Positions 6,083-14,402 of a stretch of DNA of 20,676 nucleotides are shown piece by piece (positions within the stretch are counted from its first letter, which is position 1; each line of letters opens with the position of its first letter). The DNA is from JASFTV01 sp050050615 (GTDB lineage: Bacteria; Desulfobacterota; DSM-4660; Desulfatiglandales; HGW-15): positions 1 through 20,676 of the forward strand of contig JASFTV010000016.1 in assembly GCA_050050615.1 (NCBI GenBank). The letters run 5' to 3'. Below the pieces are notes generated by a model that saw nothing but the letters and a program-made list of their open reading frames with translations, searched no databases and was not told the DNA's origin. Position numbers and translations under genes: made by a program.

Positions 6083-8221
6083 ATGGGTTTCTCTATCAAT
6101 GTCGATATAGGCGGCACATTCACAGACTTCTTTGTCACGGAAGATGGCAAAGAAATCCAGATCGGCAAGACACCCACGACCCATTATGACCTCTCTGTAG
6201 GCTTCATGAAAGGGATTCGGGAAATGGCCGGTCTGTACAAATCTGATCTACCAGGCTTGTTAAACCACGTTGACGCGGTCCGTTACTGCACTACGCTTGG
6301 CACGAACGCTATAATCGAAAGAACTGGGCCCAAATTGGGCCTTATTACCACCGCCGGCTTTGAGGATACAATCTTTCTGGGCAGGGGCCGCAGTTGGGCG
6401 GATGGCATAAGCCTACTAGAAAACAAAGATCTAGCCCGGATTCAAAAGGCCGAACCCCTGATCCCGCCGGATATGGTTGTCGGCGTTCGCGAACGCATTG
6501 ATTCCTTTGGTCAGGTCATCTCACCGCTCAAAAAGGAAGACGTCTTGGAGAAATTGCAAATTCTTGTGGATCGTGGAGCGATGGGTTTTGTCGTCTGTCT
6601 GTTGTGGTCTTTTGCCAATCCTGTGCACGAACAGATGGTCAAACAAATCATCGAAGACGAGTACCCGGAGGATTATTTGGGTTCTATGCCCGTCATTCTC
6701 TCCAGCGAGGTCTCTCCCAAATCTGGTGAATATACCCGCTTCATTACAGCTATTGTGAACGCCTATCTCCACGGCGTGATGGGCGAAGAACTCAATAAGC
6801 TGGTTACTGAGCTTAGAGATGGGGGATACAAGCGGCCACTGGTGCTGGTCCACAATACCGGTGGTATGAAGAAAGTCTCAAGAAGCAGAGCTGTCCTGAC
6901 TCACAACGCTGGCCCTGTAGCCGGTCTTCACGGTGCACTGACACTCGGCAAAGCCTATGGCTACGACAATATCACGTTCACTGATATGGGCGGGACTTCC
7001 TTTGACATAGGTGTCATTTCCCGCGGACGAGTACGAGCGTACGACTTCATTCCGGTCATCGACCGATGGCGCACCAATATCTCGGCTATAGAGGTGAAAT
7101 CCATTGGAGCTGGCGGAGGCTCCATCGCCTGGATCAATAAGCTCATGCGGAACGCACTTGAGGTAGGGCCGCAATCGGCTGGCTCCATGCCTGGCCCTGC
7201 CTGCTATGATCAGGGTGGCGAGGAGCCTACCGTGACTGATGCAGACCTGGTCCTGGGTTACCTCAATCCCGAGAACTACCTGGGAGGCAAAATGCTCCTC
7301 GATCCTGATCTAAGCGCTCGCGCCATCGAGGAAAAGATCGCCAAGCCTCTTGGCATAAGCCTTATCGAGGCTGCTTCGCGAATACGTCGAATCATTGATG
7401 CCCGTATGGGGCAGGAAGTGTTCAAGGAAGTGGTTCTCAAGGGGCATGACCCGAGGGATTTCGTGCTCTTCGCCGGCGGAGGCGCTGGGCCCACGCACGC
7501 TTGTGGCTTCGCTCCATACCTCGAAGTGAACAAAGTCCTCGTTCCATTCTTTTCACCGGTGTTCGGGGCCTTCGGTGCCTCGACTGTGAACACCCAGCAA
7601 GTCTGGGAAAAGTCCAAGACAATGAAGATCTTCCAATGGGCAACACAGTCCTATTCCGAGGATATCGATGGATTCAATTCCGTAGTGAACGAACTCAAAG
7701 ATCTGGCCATCCGTGACCTGCGGCTAGAAGGCTTCAGTCAAAATCAAATACATTTTCAGCTCGAAATAGACATGCGATACGGCATGCAATACAACTTAAG
7801 CAAGATCATCTCTCCTCACCTCAATGTGAAGAGCCCCGATGACTTCAAGGATATTTGTGACAACTTCACAAAGGCGTATTCCGCCATCTACACGCCAGAA
7901 GCTACCTTCCCGGTTGGGGGAATCAACATAGAGTGCTTCTATCTGACGGCCACAGCAGAAACGCCTCTTCACAAAATTGAGCCGGACAAGATCAATGCTC
8001 CTGAGCCCCCGGAGGAGTCGAAGTGCGATTTACGCAAGGCTTACTGGCCCACCTTAGAGGATTATAAGGATACGCCGGTCTTCAATTTCCACGCTTTGAA
8101 GCCTGGCAATGTTATTTCAGGGCCATCCTTGATCGAGGCCCAAGACACGACCTATGTCATTGAGCCAGGCTGGCGGTTCACGCTTGACCCGTATTACACC
8201 GGCGTCCTGGAACGAGTTTAG
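6083..8221 (+). CDS. Second HyuA-type ATPase subunit (ApcC-like)
   Basis: This 712-residue protein is paralogous to the first HyuA subunit. It keeps all ASKHA motifs: DIGGTFTD at residues 8-15, TDMGGTSFD at 300-308 and GGGAGPTHACG at 465-475. It differs by insertions, for example a GRGRSWADG stretch after the first third and a longer C-terminal part. The open frame can begin at a TTG at 6065, but AAGGAGG at 6070-6076 lies 6 bases before the ATG at 6083, and the product then starts like its paralogue (MG-hydrophobic-D-GGTFTD). I therefore use 6083. In acetophenone carboxylase two non-identical HyuA subunits are present, one thought to act on each of the two substrates to be phosphorylated. It follows the UROD-fold gene by 24 bases and precedes the HyuB gene by 36. 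Confidence 0.88.
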   Translation: MGFSINVDIGGTFTDFFVTEDGKEIQIGKTPTTHYDLSVGFMKGIREMAGLYKSDLPGLLNHVDAVRYCTTLGTNAIIERTGPKLGLITTAGFEDTIFLGRGRSWADGISLLENKDLARIQKAEPLIPPDMVVGVRERIDSFGQVISPLKKEDVLEKLQILVDRGAMGFVVCLLWSFANPVHEQMVKQIIEDEYPEDYLGSMPVILSSEVSPKSGEYTRFITAIVNAYLHGVMGEELNKLVTELRDGGYKRPLVLVHNTGGMKKVSRSRAVLTHNAGPVAGLHGALTLGKAYGYDNITFTDMGGTSFDIGVISRGRVRAYDFIPVIDRWRTNISAIEVKSIGAGGGSIAWINKLMRNALEVGPQSAGSMPGPACYDQGGEEPTVTDADLVLGYLNPENYLGGKMLLDPDLSARAIEEKIAKPLGISLIEAASRIRRIIDARMGQEVFKEVVLKGHDPRDFVLFAGGGAGPTHACGFAPYLEVNKVLVPFFSPVFGAFGASTVNTQQVWEKSKTMKIFQWATQSYSEDIDGFNSVVNELKDLAIRDLRLEGFSQNQIHFQLEIDMRYGMQYNLSKIISPHLNVKSPDDFKDICDNFTKAYSAIYTPEATFPVGGINIECFYLTATAETPLHKIEPDKINAPEPPEESKCDLRKAYWPTLEDYKDTPVFNFHALKPGNVISGPSLIEAQDTTYVIEPGWRFTLDPYYTGVLERV

Positions 8222-8257
8222 GATCAACCTTTTGCCAAGTTTATAGGGAGGTATGTC

Positions 8258-10327
8258 ATGAATGGTATGGCCTACGGTAGAGATATGGAGGTCGTCCAGA
8301 GGCTGAAGCCCGAGCCGATGACCGAAGAAGAGAGTGCTGCTCAGGAAAAAATAGACGATGTGGATTTCGAGATTTTCAATCACAGAATGAATATGATCGC
8401 CCAGGAAGGGAAAGAGACAACCATGAAACTCGGGGCTTCGTCGGGAATGAGGTGGGGCGACGTAGCATTTGGCGTATATACCGCCCAAGGTGATCTAGCA
8501 GTCGTCGCTACGGGTATCTGGTTTCACGCCGTGCTAGGGCAAATTCCGGTCAAATATATTGTCAAACACTGGCCGAATGAAACTTCGGTTGGCGTCAAAG
8601 ACGGAGATTCTTTCTTCTGGAATGATCCCTTCTATGGAGGCGTCCATGGTGCTGACATGGGCCTGGTCGCTCCAGTATTCTATAAGGACAAGCTGATTTG
8701 CTTCGTCGGAGCTATTGTCCATACAGGTGAATGCGGCGGAACCGACCCTGGTGGGATGAGCAATAATGCTCGGTCAAAGTATGACGAAGGCTTACTAGTG
8801 CCGCCTCTAAAGGTCGGGGAGAACTACGCCTTAAAGGAAGATATCATGAGCATGTTCGCCGCTATGACTCGCGACCCCCGGACTATGATTTTAGATATTA
8901 AGGCACGCCTAGCAGCTTCCCGAATTGCCCAGCGACGCATTTTGGAGCTCATTGATCAGAAAGGCCTCAACTTCTTCATCGGGGCTTTGCGGCGGATACT
9001 GACTGTCACTGCCGAAGCAGCGAGGAAAAAAGTTAGACTCTTAAACGACGGGACTTTCCGCCAGCCCCGTTTCATGGATACCGTTGGCGCAGATGATAGG
9101 CTCGTGAAAGTCAATATCACCATTAGAAAAAAAGATGACACAATAAAGCTTAACTTCGAGGACACTTCCCCTATGATTCCAGATAAACCCATAAATACCT
9201 TCTTCCAGGGCATCATCGGTCTTTGCATGGTCTATTTCTGCGGGTGGTTTTTCCATGACTTACCAGCTAACAACGGACTCCTGGAGGTTATGGACTGGGA
9301 TTTCCCAGATAACGCTATCGTCAACGCAACGGGCGATGCACCCACTTCTCTATCGCCTTTCACTCAATGCATCTTCGCCCACGGGATGTTTCTCGCTGGC
9401 GCTCGCATGACTTATAACTTGGACCCCCTGCGCGCTGTAGCGGCTTGGTTCCAAGGCTTCGGGGTCCCTATCTTTGGTGGTATAAACCAGTGGGGTGAAC
9501 CGGTTGCTGACATTACCCCTGAGATTAACTCTACCGGTGCTGGGGCCAGACCTGATATGGATGGTGTCGACGGCGCAGGGTCATGGTTCGCCACCATGAG
9601 CGACTGCTCGGACGTCGAAACAACCGAGCTAGACCGGCCTTTCCTCTACACGTACAGAAATTACTTCCAGAACTCTTACGGACACGGAAAGTACAGAGGT
9701 GGCCTTGGAGTCGGTTTCGGGCTGATGATGCACCACGTCCCTTGGGTAGCCCTAGGCTCGTTCGGTTTTGGATCGAAGTTCCCTGCTACGATGGGGATAT
9801 TCGGTGGTTATGCCGTGCCGCCGGTATTCGTCCAAACTGTGAGGGGGAGCAATTTTAAGACCCTCTTAAGCGAAGGGAGCGCTATCCCGGAGAGCTTTGA
9901 CCAGATGTACGAAGCTGAGAATCCTGAACAGGGCGCCCGCGAGCTTCACCATATCAGCCTAACCATACAGCCATACATGAACGGTGACACTTTTTACGTG
10001 CCCGTGGGAGGAGGGGCTGGATACGGTGATCCGTTGGAGCGAGACCCCGAAGCGGTAATTGCTGACCTTCGAGAACAAAGAACGAGTTCATGGGCGGCGA
10101 GAAATATTTATCACGTGGCGTATGATAAAAAGACATTACGTCTGGACCCTGAAAAGACGAAGGCCTCAAGGGAAGAGGCTCGGGCAGAGCGTAAGAGATG
10201 GGCCAAACCCTATGCCGAATTTGAGGCCGAATGGATGAAGCTCAGGCCATCGGAAGAAATTCTGCAATATTACGGAACCTATCCCCACCCCAGCGAGGGA
10301 ATCAAAGCGGGCCCTCCTGGAATGTAG
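8258..10327 (+). CDS. HyuB-type subunit of the ketone carboxylase (ApcD-like)
   Basis: This 689-residue hydantoinase B/oxoprolinase-family protein has two clear blocks. The N-terminal signature NDPFYGGVHGADM at residues 122-134 corresponds to the NDP-Y-GG-H--D motif of the family, and the C-terminal GAGYGDPLERDPEAV block begins at 586. In acetone and acetophenone carboxylases this subunit carries the active site where the activated ketone and carboxyl group combine; the two HyuA ATPases feed it. GGGAGG at 8246-8251 lies 6 bases before the ATG. The distance to the next gene is short (30 bases). The protein is soluble with no signal peptide. The adjacent synthetase and thiolase genes argue for a carboxylase rather than a hydantoin or oxoproline hydrolase. 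Confidence 0.88.
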   Translation: MNGMAYGRDMEVVQRLKPEPMTEEESAAQEKIDDVDFEIFNHRMNMIAQEGKETTMKLGASSGMRWGDVAFGVYTAQGDLAVVATGIWFHAVLGQIPVKYIVKHWPNETSVGVKDGDSFFWNDPFYGGVHGADMGLVAPVFYKDKLICFVGAIVHTGECGGTDPGGMSNNARSKYDEGLLVPPLKVGENYALKEDIMSMFAAMTRDPRTMILDIKARLAASRIAQRRILELIDQKGLNFFIGALRRILTVTAEAARKKVRLLNDGTFRQPRFMDTVGADDRLVKVNITIRKKDDTIKLNFEDTSPMIPDKPINTFFQGIIGLCMVYFCGWFFHDLPANNGLLEVMDWDFPDNAIVNATGDAPTSLSPFTQCIFAHGMFLAGARMTYNLDPLRAVAAWFQGFGVPIFGGINQWGEPVADITPEINSTGAGARPDMDGVDGAGSWFATMSDCSDVETTELDRPFLYTYRNYFQNSYGHGKYRGGLGVGFGLMMHHVPWVALGSFGFGSKFPATMGIFGGYAVPPVFVQTVRGSNFKTLLSEGSAIPESFDQMYEAENPEQGARELHHISLTIQPYMNGDTFYVPVGGGAGYGDPLERDPEAVIADLREQRTSSWAARNIYHVAYDKKTLRLDPEKTKASREEARAERKRWAKPYAEFEAEWMKLRPSEEILQYYGTYPHPSEGIKAGPPGM

Positions 10328-10357
10328 ACATCTGGGTCACCCATGGATGGAGGCGTC

Positions 10358-11956
10358 ATGAAAACTGAAGACATGGCACACGAACGGGTCATCCATCAGG
10401 CCCTTAGAAGGAAAGTAGAGCAATATGGAAACCGCGAGTTCTTCCGCTTTAAGGATCAAATCTTTGGTTATGAGGACTTTGACCGCGAATCCAACAAGGT
10501 AGCTGCTGGCCTTCAGTCGTTAGGGATTGCAAAGGGCGACAAGGTCGCGATTGTGATGAAAAACAGGCCCGAATTTCTTTTCTTATGGTTCGGGCTGAGC
10601 AAACTTGGAGCGATCGAGGTCCCCATCAATACAGCGCATCGGGGTGATCTCCTCACATATATGCTGGAAAAGGCCGATTGCCGGCTCATTGTGGTCGAAT
10701 CACCATTCCTGGATCGGGTGGAACCGGTCCTAAAAGATTTACCAAATGTGGAAAAAGTTCTCGTATTGGGCGAATCAAGCGAGGCTCCACCCCCCCTTGA
10801 CAAACCCGCTCTTGATTATCTCCAGCTCCTTGAAAACACAGGGAAATACAAAGAAAAAGAAATCCTCTGGTCCGATCCCTTTATTATTATGTTTACGTCG
10901 GGCACGACCGGGCCTTCCAAGGGGTCCTTGATGCCTCACAATTACGCCCTCTATATGGGAGAATGTGTTACTGAATCAACGGACTACGATGAGAATGACT
11001 GCCTTTACAATGCCTTACCACTTTTTCACGGCAATGCCCAGTTGCTTTCGACCATGCCTGCCCTTATGAGTGGCGCCCGTATGGTACTCGCTGAACGGTT
11101 TTCAGCTAGCCGGTTCTGGGATGACATAAAGCGCTACGGTTGTACGGAGTTCAACTATATTGGTGGCATCCTGCCAATACTCCTCAAGGCGGATCCCAAA
11201 CCGGATGATGCAGACAATCCACTCAGGGTCCTGATGGGTGGCGGGGCACCAATGGATCTGTTCGATACCATCGAAAAACGATATGGTGTCACCCTCATAG
11301 AGGGCTACGGCATGAGCGAAATAGGACTACCCTTGATGAACACACTCAAAGACCGTAAACCCGCCACGTGCGGCAAGTCTAGGACCGACTGTATGGTCAA
11401 AGTGGTGGACGATAACGGCAATGAGCTCGGTCCTAATCAGCCGGGGGAGCTGCTCATTCGACCTCTCAAGCCTTACTGCATGCTTCTGGAGTATTACAAA
11501 ATGCCAGAAAAGACTGTCGAAGCGTGGCGAGACTTGTGGTTCCACACCGGCGATTACCTTTACTATGATGAGGAAGGGTATTTCCATTTTCTGGACCGCA
11601 AAAAGGATGCGCTGAGGCGTCGAGGTGAAAACATCTCATCTTATGAGGTGGAGAAAGTGATCAACTCCCACCCAGCTGTGCTCCAGTCAGCCGCCGTGGC
11701 TGCCAAATCCGACGTGGGTGAAAACGAGGTTTTGATCTGCTTAACTCTCAAACCAAGAGAAAGCCTCACGCCTGAAGAACTGATGGATTACTGTCAAGAG
11801 CGAATGGCCTATTTCATGATCCCACGATATGTCCGTATCATGGAGGCCTTACCCAAAACACCTACAGAGCGGGTCAAAAAGTACGAATTAAGAAAAGAAG
11901 GGGTCACCGCGGATACCTGGGACCGTGAAAAGGCCGGGTACAAACTGAAGCGCTAA
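10358..11956 (+). CDS. Acyl-CoA synthetase (AMP-forming), beta-keto-acid CoA ligase candidate
   Basis: This is a 532-residue ANL-superfamily enzyme forming an acyl-AMP and then an acyl-CoA. Motifs are: P-loop TSGTTGPSKG (180-189), EGYGMSE (315-321), HTGD (396-399) and the hinge region DRKKDALRRRGENISSYEVE (413-432). At the usual catalytic-lysine motif near the C-terminus the sequence is PKTPTERVKK (499-508), so Gly-Lys is replaced by Glu-Arg and the nearest lysines are two and three residues on. TxRVEK-like variants occur in CaiC-like synthetases, from memory. The frame extends to an ATG at 10343, but GGAGG at 10349-10353 lies inside that extension, 4 bases before the ATG at 10358, which I choose. 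Its position between the carboxylase and the thiolase suggests it activates the beta-keto acid made by the carboxylase, like benzoylacetate-CoA ligase in acetophenone breakdown. Confidence 0.88.
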   Translation: MKTEDMAHERVIHQALRRKVEQYGNREFFRFKDQIFGYEDFDRESNKVAAGLQSLGIAKGDKVAIVMKNRPEFLFLWFGLSKLGAIEVPINTAHRGDLLTYMLEKADCRLIVVESPFLDRVEPVLKDLPNVEKVLVLGESSEAPPPLDKPALDYLQLLENTGKYKEKEILWSDPFIIMFTSGTTGPSKGSLMPHNYALYMGECVTESTDYDENDCLYNALPLFHGNAQLLSTMPALMSGARMVLAERFSASRFWDDIKRYGCTEFNYIGGILPILLKADPKPDDADNPLRVLMGGGAPMDLFDTIEKRYGVTLIEGYGMSEIGLPLMNTLKDRKPATCGKSRTDCMVKVVDDNGNELGPNQPGELLIRPLKPYCMLLEYYKMPEKTVEAWRDLWFHTGDYLYYDEEGYFHFLDRKKDALRRRGENISSYEVEKVINSHPAVLQSAAVAAKSDVGENEVLICLTLKPRESLTPEELMDYCQERMAYFMIPRYVRIMEALPKTPTERVKKYELRKEGVTADTWDREKAGYKLKR

Positions 11957-12047
11957 TCTCACTCTGAAGACCAGTTTGTCCATTTACGCCTAGAGTCATA
12001 GTCATTTCTAGCAAAGCAAAACGAGTGATGATCTCATATACCCAAAC

Positions 12048-12059
12048 GGCTCAGGAGCC
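12048..12059 (+). promoter_or_regulatory. Palindrome overlapping the ribosome site of the DUF35 gene
   Basis: GGCTC AG GAGCC contains the AGGAG Shine-Dalgarno (12053-12057) that serves the ATG at 12066. Pairing of the arms could partly mask the ribosome site. The loop is only two bases unless the inner pair opens, so any effect would be modest. Confidence 0.3.
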
Positions 12060-12065
12060 AGAAAG

Positions 12066-12494
12066 ATGAACAATACCAAAAATGATATACCACCCATGAT
12101 ACCGGGCATTTTTACCATGCCGCCATATGGTCAGGCTCCTCCAAAGTTGCTGGGTGGATTCTGCTCGGGCTGCAAGCAGCATTACTTCCCCCGCCCAAGA
12201 TACTGCCCAAGCTGCTTAGGTCCTGTTGAACAAGCTGATCTGGGGTCGGAGGGAACGGTTCACAGCTTTACTGTTGTGCGCACAAAACCACCCTTGGGTT
12301 TACCGCAGCCTTACAGTGTGGGCTACATCGATCTATCTAAGACTAAACTTCGCGTTTTTTGCCTGTTGGATCCAGGAGCCATTGATCAACTCCGGGTTGG
12401 ATTGCTAGTGCGCCTTGCTGTAGGACCGCTGGGTCATGACGGGCACGGCTCCCCGCGCTTGAGGCCGTACTTCACGCCTAAGACGGCAGAATGA
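12066..12494 (+). CDS. DUF35-family zinc-ribbon/OB-fold protein, thiolase partner (BbsA-like)
   Basis: The 142-residue protein begins with a flexible proline-rich segment, then a rubredoxin-like zinc ribbon with C33-x2-C36 and C47-x2-C50. A beta-rich OB-fold domain follows from about residue 57 to the end (VHSFTVVRT...PYSVGYIDL...VGLLVRLAVG). This architecture is DUF35/OB_aCoA_assoc, whose members pair with SCP-x-type thiolases. BbsA of toluene metabolism is an integrated zinc-finger subunit of the benzoylsuccinyl-CoA thiolase. The gene lies 21 bases before the thiolase gene, as expected for such a pair. It probably positions the CoA substrate at the thiolase and has no catalysis of its own. 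It is separated from the synthetase gene by 109 bases with no clear terminator. Confidence 0.88.
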   Translation: MNNTKNDIPPMIPGIFTMPPYGQAPPKLLGGFCSGCKQHYFPRPRYCPSCLGPVEQADLGSEGTVHSFTVVRTKPPLGLPQPYSVGYIDLSKTKLRVFCLLDPGAIDQLRVGLLVRLAVGPLGHDGHGSPRLRPYFTPKTAE

Positions 12495-12515
12495 ATAAAG
12501 ATAAAGGAGTGTAGA

Positions 12516-13661
12516 ATGGCATCCGTTGCCGTAATTGGTGTGGGGATGATTCCCTTTGGAAAACACCCAGAGAGAGCCCTGATTGATATGGCCGCTGAGG
12601 CGACATACTTGGCTCTGCAAGACTCAGGGGTAAAGCCAGCGCAGGTGGATGCCTGTTTTTTTGCAAACGGATTGGCTAACCGCCTTTTCGGCGATTTTAC
12701 TATAGGTCAAAACGTATTTTGGGAGGTGGGCATCAATCGTGTACCAGTAGTCAATGTTGAGAATGCCTGTGCCTCCGGTTCTACCGCCTTCTACCTGGCT
12801 TACAATGCTGTCGCTGCAGGCCAGGCAGAGGTGGTCTTGGCGGTTGGGGCGGAGAAGATGTGCGTCCCCGAGTTCGGACTGATTACTTCTGGGGAGACCG
12901 AGCTGGATACACAACTAGGTCTCGTAGCCCCAGCAAGTTTCGCGTTACGTGCTGTGCGCCACATGACCGTTTTTGGTACCACTCGGCAGCAACTGGCCCA
13001 AGTATCCGTCAAGAATCGCCGCCACGCCCAACAAAATCCTCTGGCCCAGCTTCGTGAACCAGTTACCGTCGGCGAAGTCTTGGCCGCGCCCATGATAGTT
13101 GACCCGTTGACCCGTCTCCAATGTTGCCCTATTGCTGACGGCGCAGCGGCTGCCATACTCTCTTCGCCTCAATTCGCCCAGAAGCTGGGACGGCAGGTCA
13201 ATGTAGAGACAGCAATTCTCTGCACGGGCAGCTACGAAAATCCGCAAGACATATCCCGCTGGGGCACAGATTACCATGCCTGCCAACTCGCCTACGAGAA
13301 GGCAGGTGTTGGCCCCGAAGACCTCGATGTAGCAGAGTGCCATGACGCTTTCTCCATCTCAGAGATTCTGCACTATGAAGCCCTCGGCCTTTGTGAACCC
13401 GGTGAAGGGGGTAAACTTATAGCGGAGGGCCATACAGCATTAGGCGGCCGCATTCCCGTGAACACTTCTGGGGGCCTCCTGAGCAGAGGGCACCCAGTAG
13501 GGGCCACAGGCCTCGCTCAAGTCGTTGAGATTGTGACCCAACTTCGTCGTGAAGCGGGGCCCCGTCAGGTAGAAGATGTCAAAGTTGGTTTGGCCCAATG
13601 CATGGGTGGGGACAAGGCGGCAGACGCCAAGTCTTGTACTGTCATTGTATTTTCAGTTTAG
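12516..13661 (+). CDS. SCP-x-type thiolase (BbsB-like acyl-CoA thiolase)
   Basis: The 381-residue thiolase-superfamily protein has the nucleophile C85 in ENACASGS, H276 in ECHDAFS, H326 in SRGHPVGATG and C362 in QCMGG, so all four expected active-site residues are present. The ECHDAFS form and short length place it with the SCP-x/archaeal-type lipid-transfer thiolases, which work with DUF35 partners, rather than with the classical acetyl-CoA acetyltransferases. In this cluster it probably cleaves a beta-ketoacyl-CoA with free CoA to acetyl-CoA and a shortened (possibly aroyl) CoA thioester. AAGGAG (12503-12508) sits 7 bases before the ATG. The DUF35 partner is directly upstream. A 118-base spacer with a strong hairpin follows. 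The reaction direction and substrate are inferred from context. Confidence 0.9.
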   Translation: MASVAVIGVGMIPFGKHPERALIDMAAEATYLALQDSGVKPAQVDACFFANGLANRLFGDFTIGQNVFWEVGINRVPVVNVENACASGSTAFYLAYNAVAAGQAEVVLAVGAEKMCVPEFGLITSGETELDTQLGLVAPASFALRAVRHMTVFGTTRQQLAQVSVKNRRHAQQNPLAQLREPVTVGEVLAAPMIVDPLTRLQCCPIADGAAAAILSSPQFAQKLGRQVNVETAILCTGSYENPQDISRWGTDYHACQLAYEKAGVGPEDLDVAECHDAFSISEILHYEALGLCEPGEGGKLIAEGHTALGGRIPVNTSGGLLSRGHPVGATGLAQVVEIVTQLRREAGPRQVEDVKVGLAQCMGGDKAADAKSCTVIVFSV

Positions 13662-13701
13662 CAAATGACCCCGGCGCTTTGCTTCAGGGTTGTACATAAA
13701 A

Positions 13702-13762
13702 GAAACTTCCACCCCCACCCCGCGCTCCCCCTTTGTATAGGCTGGGGAGGGGGTCAAGTTTC
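13702..13762 (+). repeat. Strong GC-rich hairpin between the thiolase and VOC genes
   Basis: The left arm 13702-13721 and right arm 13744-13762 pair over seven bases (GAAACTT/AAGTTTC), a small internal loop, then CCCCC/GGGGG, an A-A mismatch and CCCC/GGGG, leaving a 22-base loop. A competing inner pairing, CTCCCC (13725-13730) with GGGGAG (13744-13749), is also possible. The stem ends two bases before the AGGAGG ribosome site of the next gene. There is no T-run, so it is more likely a dispersed repeat, an mRNA-stabilising element or a translational switch than a terminator. Confidence 0.6.
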
Positions 13763-13779
13763 TTAGGAGGATGTAGAAA

Positions 13780-14244
13780 GTGGCTAATGATATGCACCAT
13801 GTGTCATTCTTTGTTACTGACATTGATCGATCCATACATCTGTTCAAAGACCTTCTCGGTTTTGAACTCCAGTGGCGTCTCCCAAAAACAGGAGGCCGCA
13901 AACTCTCTGCTGTCATGGGCATTCCTGAGGTGGAGGCAGAGCTCGTCTATCTTCAAGGTCCCAATGACGCCGTGGCTATTGAGTTGGTGCGCCTTATCCA
14001 CCCATCCATGGAAAACCGAACTATCCAATTTGGCATGCCAGGTGCGATAGGCCTTAGTTTTGTCATAGAAGATCTGGATGCACTTTACGAACGATTGATC
14101 GAGGAGGGTTGGGCACCTTTTACCCAAGGCGTCCAGATGATGAGCCCTGATGGGGAACCCGTGCGCATTTTTTGTTTCAGAACAGATGAGGGGGTGACAA
14201 TAGAAATCATCGAGCCAACGAATATAACCTCCCATAAGAATTGA
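13780..14244 (+). CDS. VOC-superfamily (glyoxalase/epimerase-fold) protein
   Basis: The 154 residues form two beta-alpha-beta-beta-beta modules of the vicinal-oxygen-chelate fold: HHVSFFVTDIDRSIHLFKDLLGF at the start and GLSFVIEDLDALYERLIEEG at 91-110. Candidate metal ligands H7, E68 and E142 are present. The third ligand position, usually His in H-x-A-F, is Gly91 (GLSF), so the site is altered or the protein is not a standard metal enzyme. The start is a GTG at 13780 with AGGAGG at 13765-13770, nine bases away. An ATG at 13791 would lie too far from that site. Relatives include methylmalonyl-CoA epimerase, glyoxalase I and ring-cleavage dioxygenases. A CoA-thioester epimerase/isomerase role would fit the neighbours but is unproven. 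It is likely the last gene before a 380-base gap. Confidence 0.8.
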   Translation: MANDMHHVSFFVTDIDRSIHLFKDLLGFELQWRLPKTGGRKLSAVMGIPEVEAELVYLQGPNDAVAIELVRLIHPSMENRTIQFGMPGAIGLSFVIEDLDALYERLIEEGWAPFTQGVQMMSPDGEPVRIFCFRTDEGVTIEIIEPTNITSHKN

Positions 14245-14339
14245 AGAAGTAAAACCCGTAGCACTGGCTGGGTCATTTAGCGTCCGACAGCACTAATTCT
14301 GGGCTTTGTGCTCATCCTAGCAGATGAATCACCACTTGC

Positions 14340-14358
14340 CGAAGGAACTTTTCCTTCG
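14340..14358 (+). other. Short perfect stem-loop downstream of the VOC gene
   Basis: CGAAGGAA (14340-14347) and TTCCTTCG (14351-14358) are exact reverse complements around a 3-base loop. The following bases (CAAAAGAG) are not a T-run, so it is not a classical intrinsic terminator. It may protect or process the 3' end of the thiolase/VOC transcript. Confidence 0.4.
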
Positions 14359-14402
14359 CAAAAGAGTCACTTTGCACCTTAAGATCATCCAAAAGAGATT
14401 CT

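Noticed and set aside
2750..10327. 5-oxoprolinase or N-methylhydantoinase as the function of the HyuA/HyuB genes
   Set aside because: Two HyuA paralogues plus a zinc gamma-like subunit, followed by a CoA ligase and thiolase, fit a ketone carboxylase far better.
10343..10357. Earlier ATG for the acyl-CoA synthetase
   Set aside because: No ribosome site precedes it, while GGAGG inside this stretch serves the ATG at 10358.
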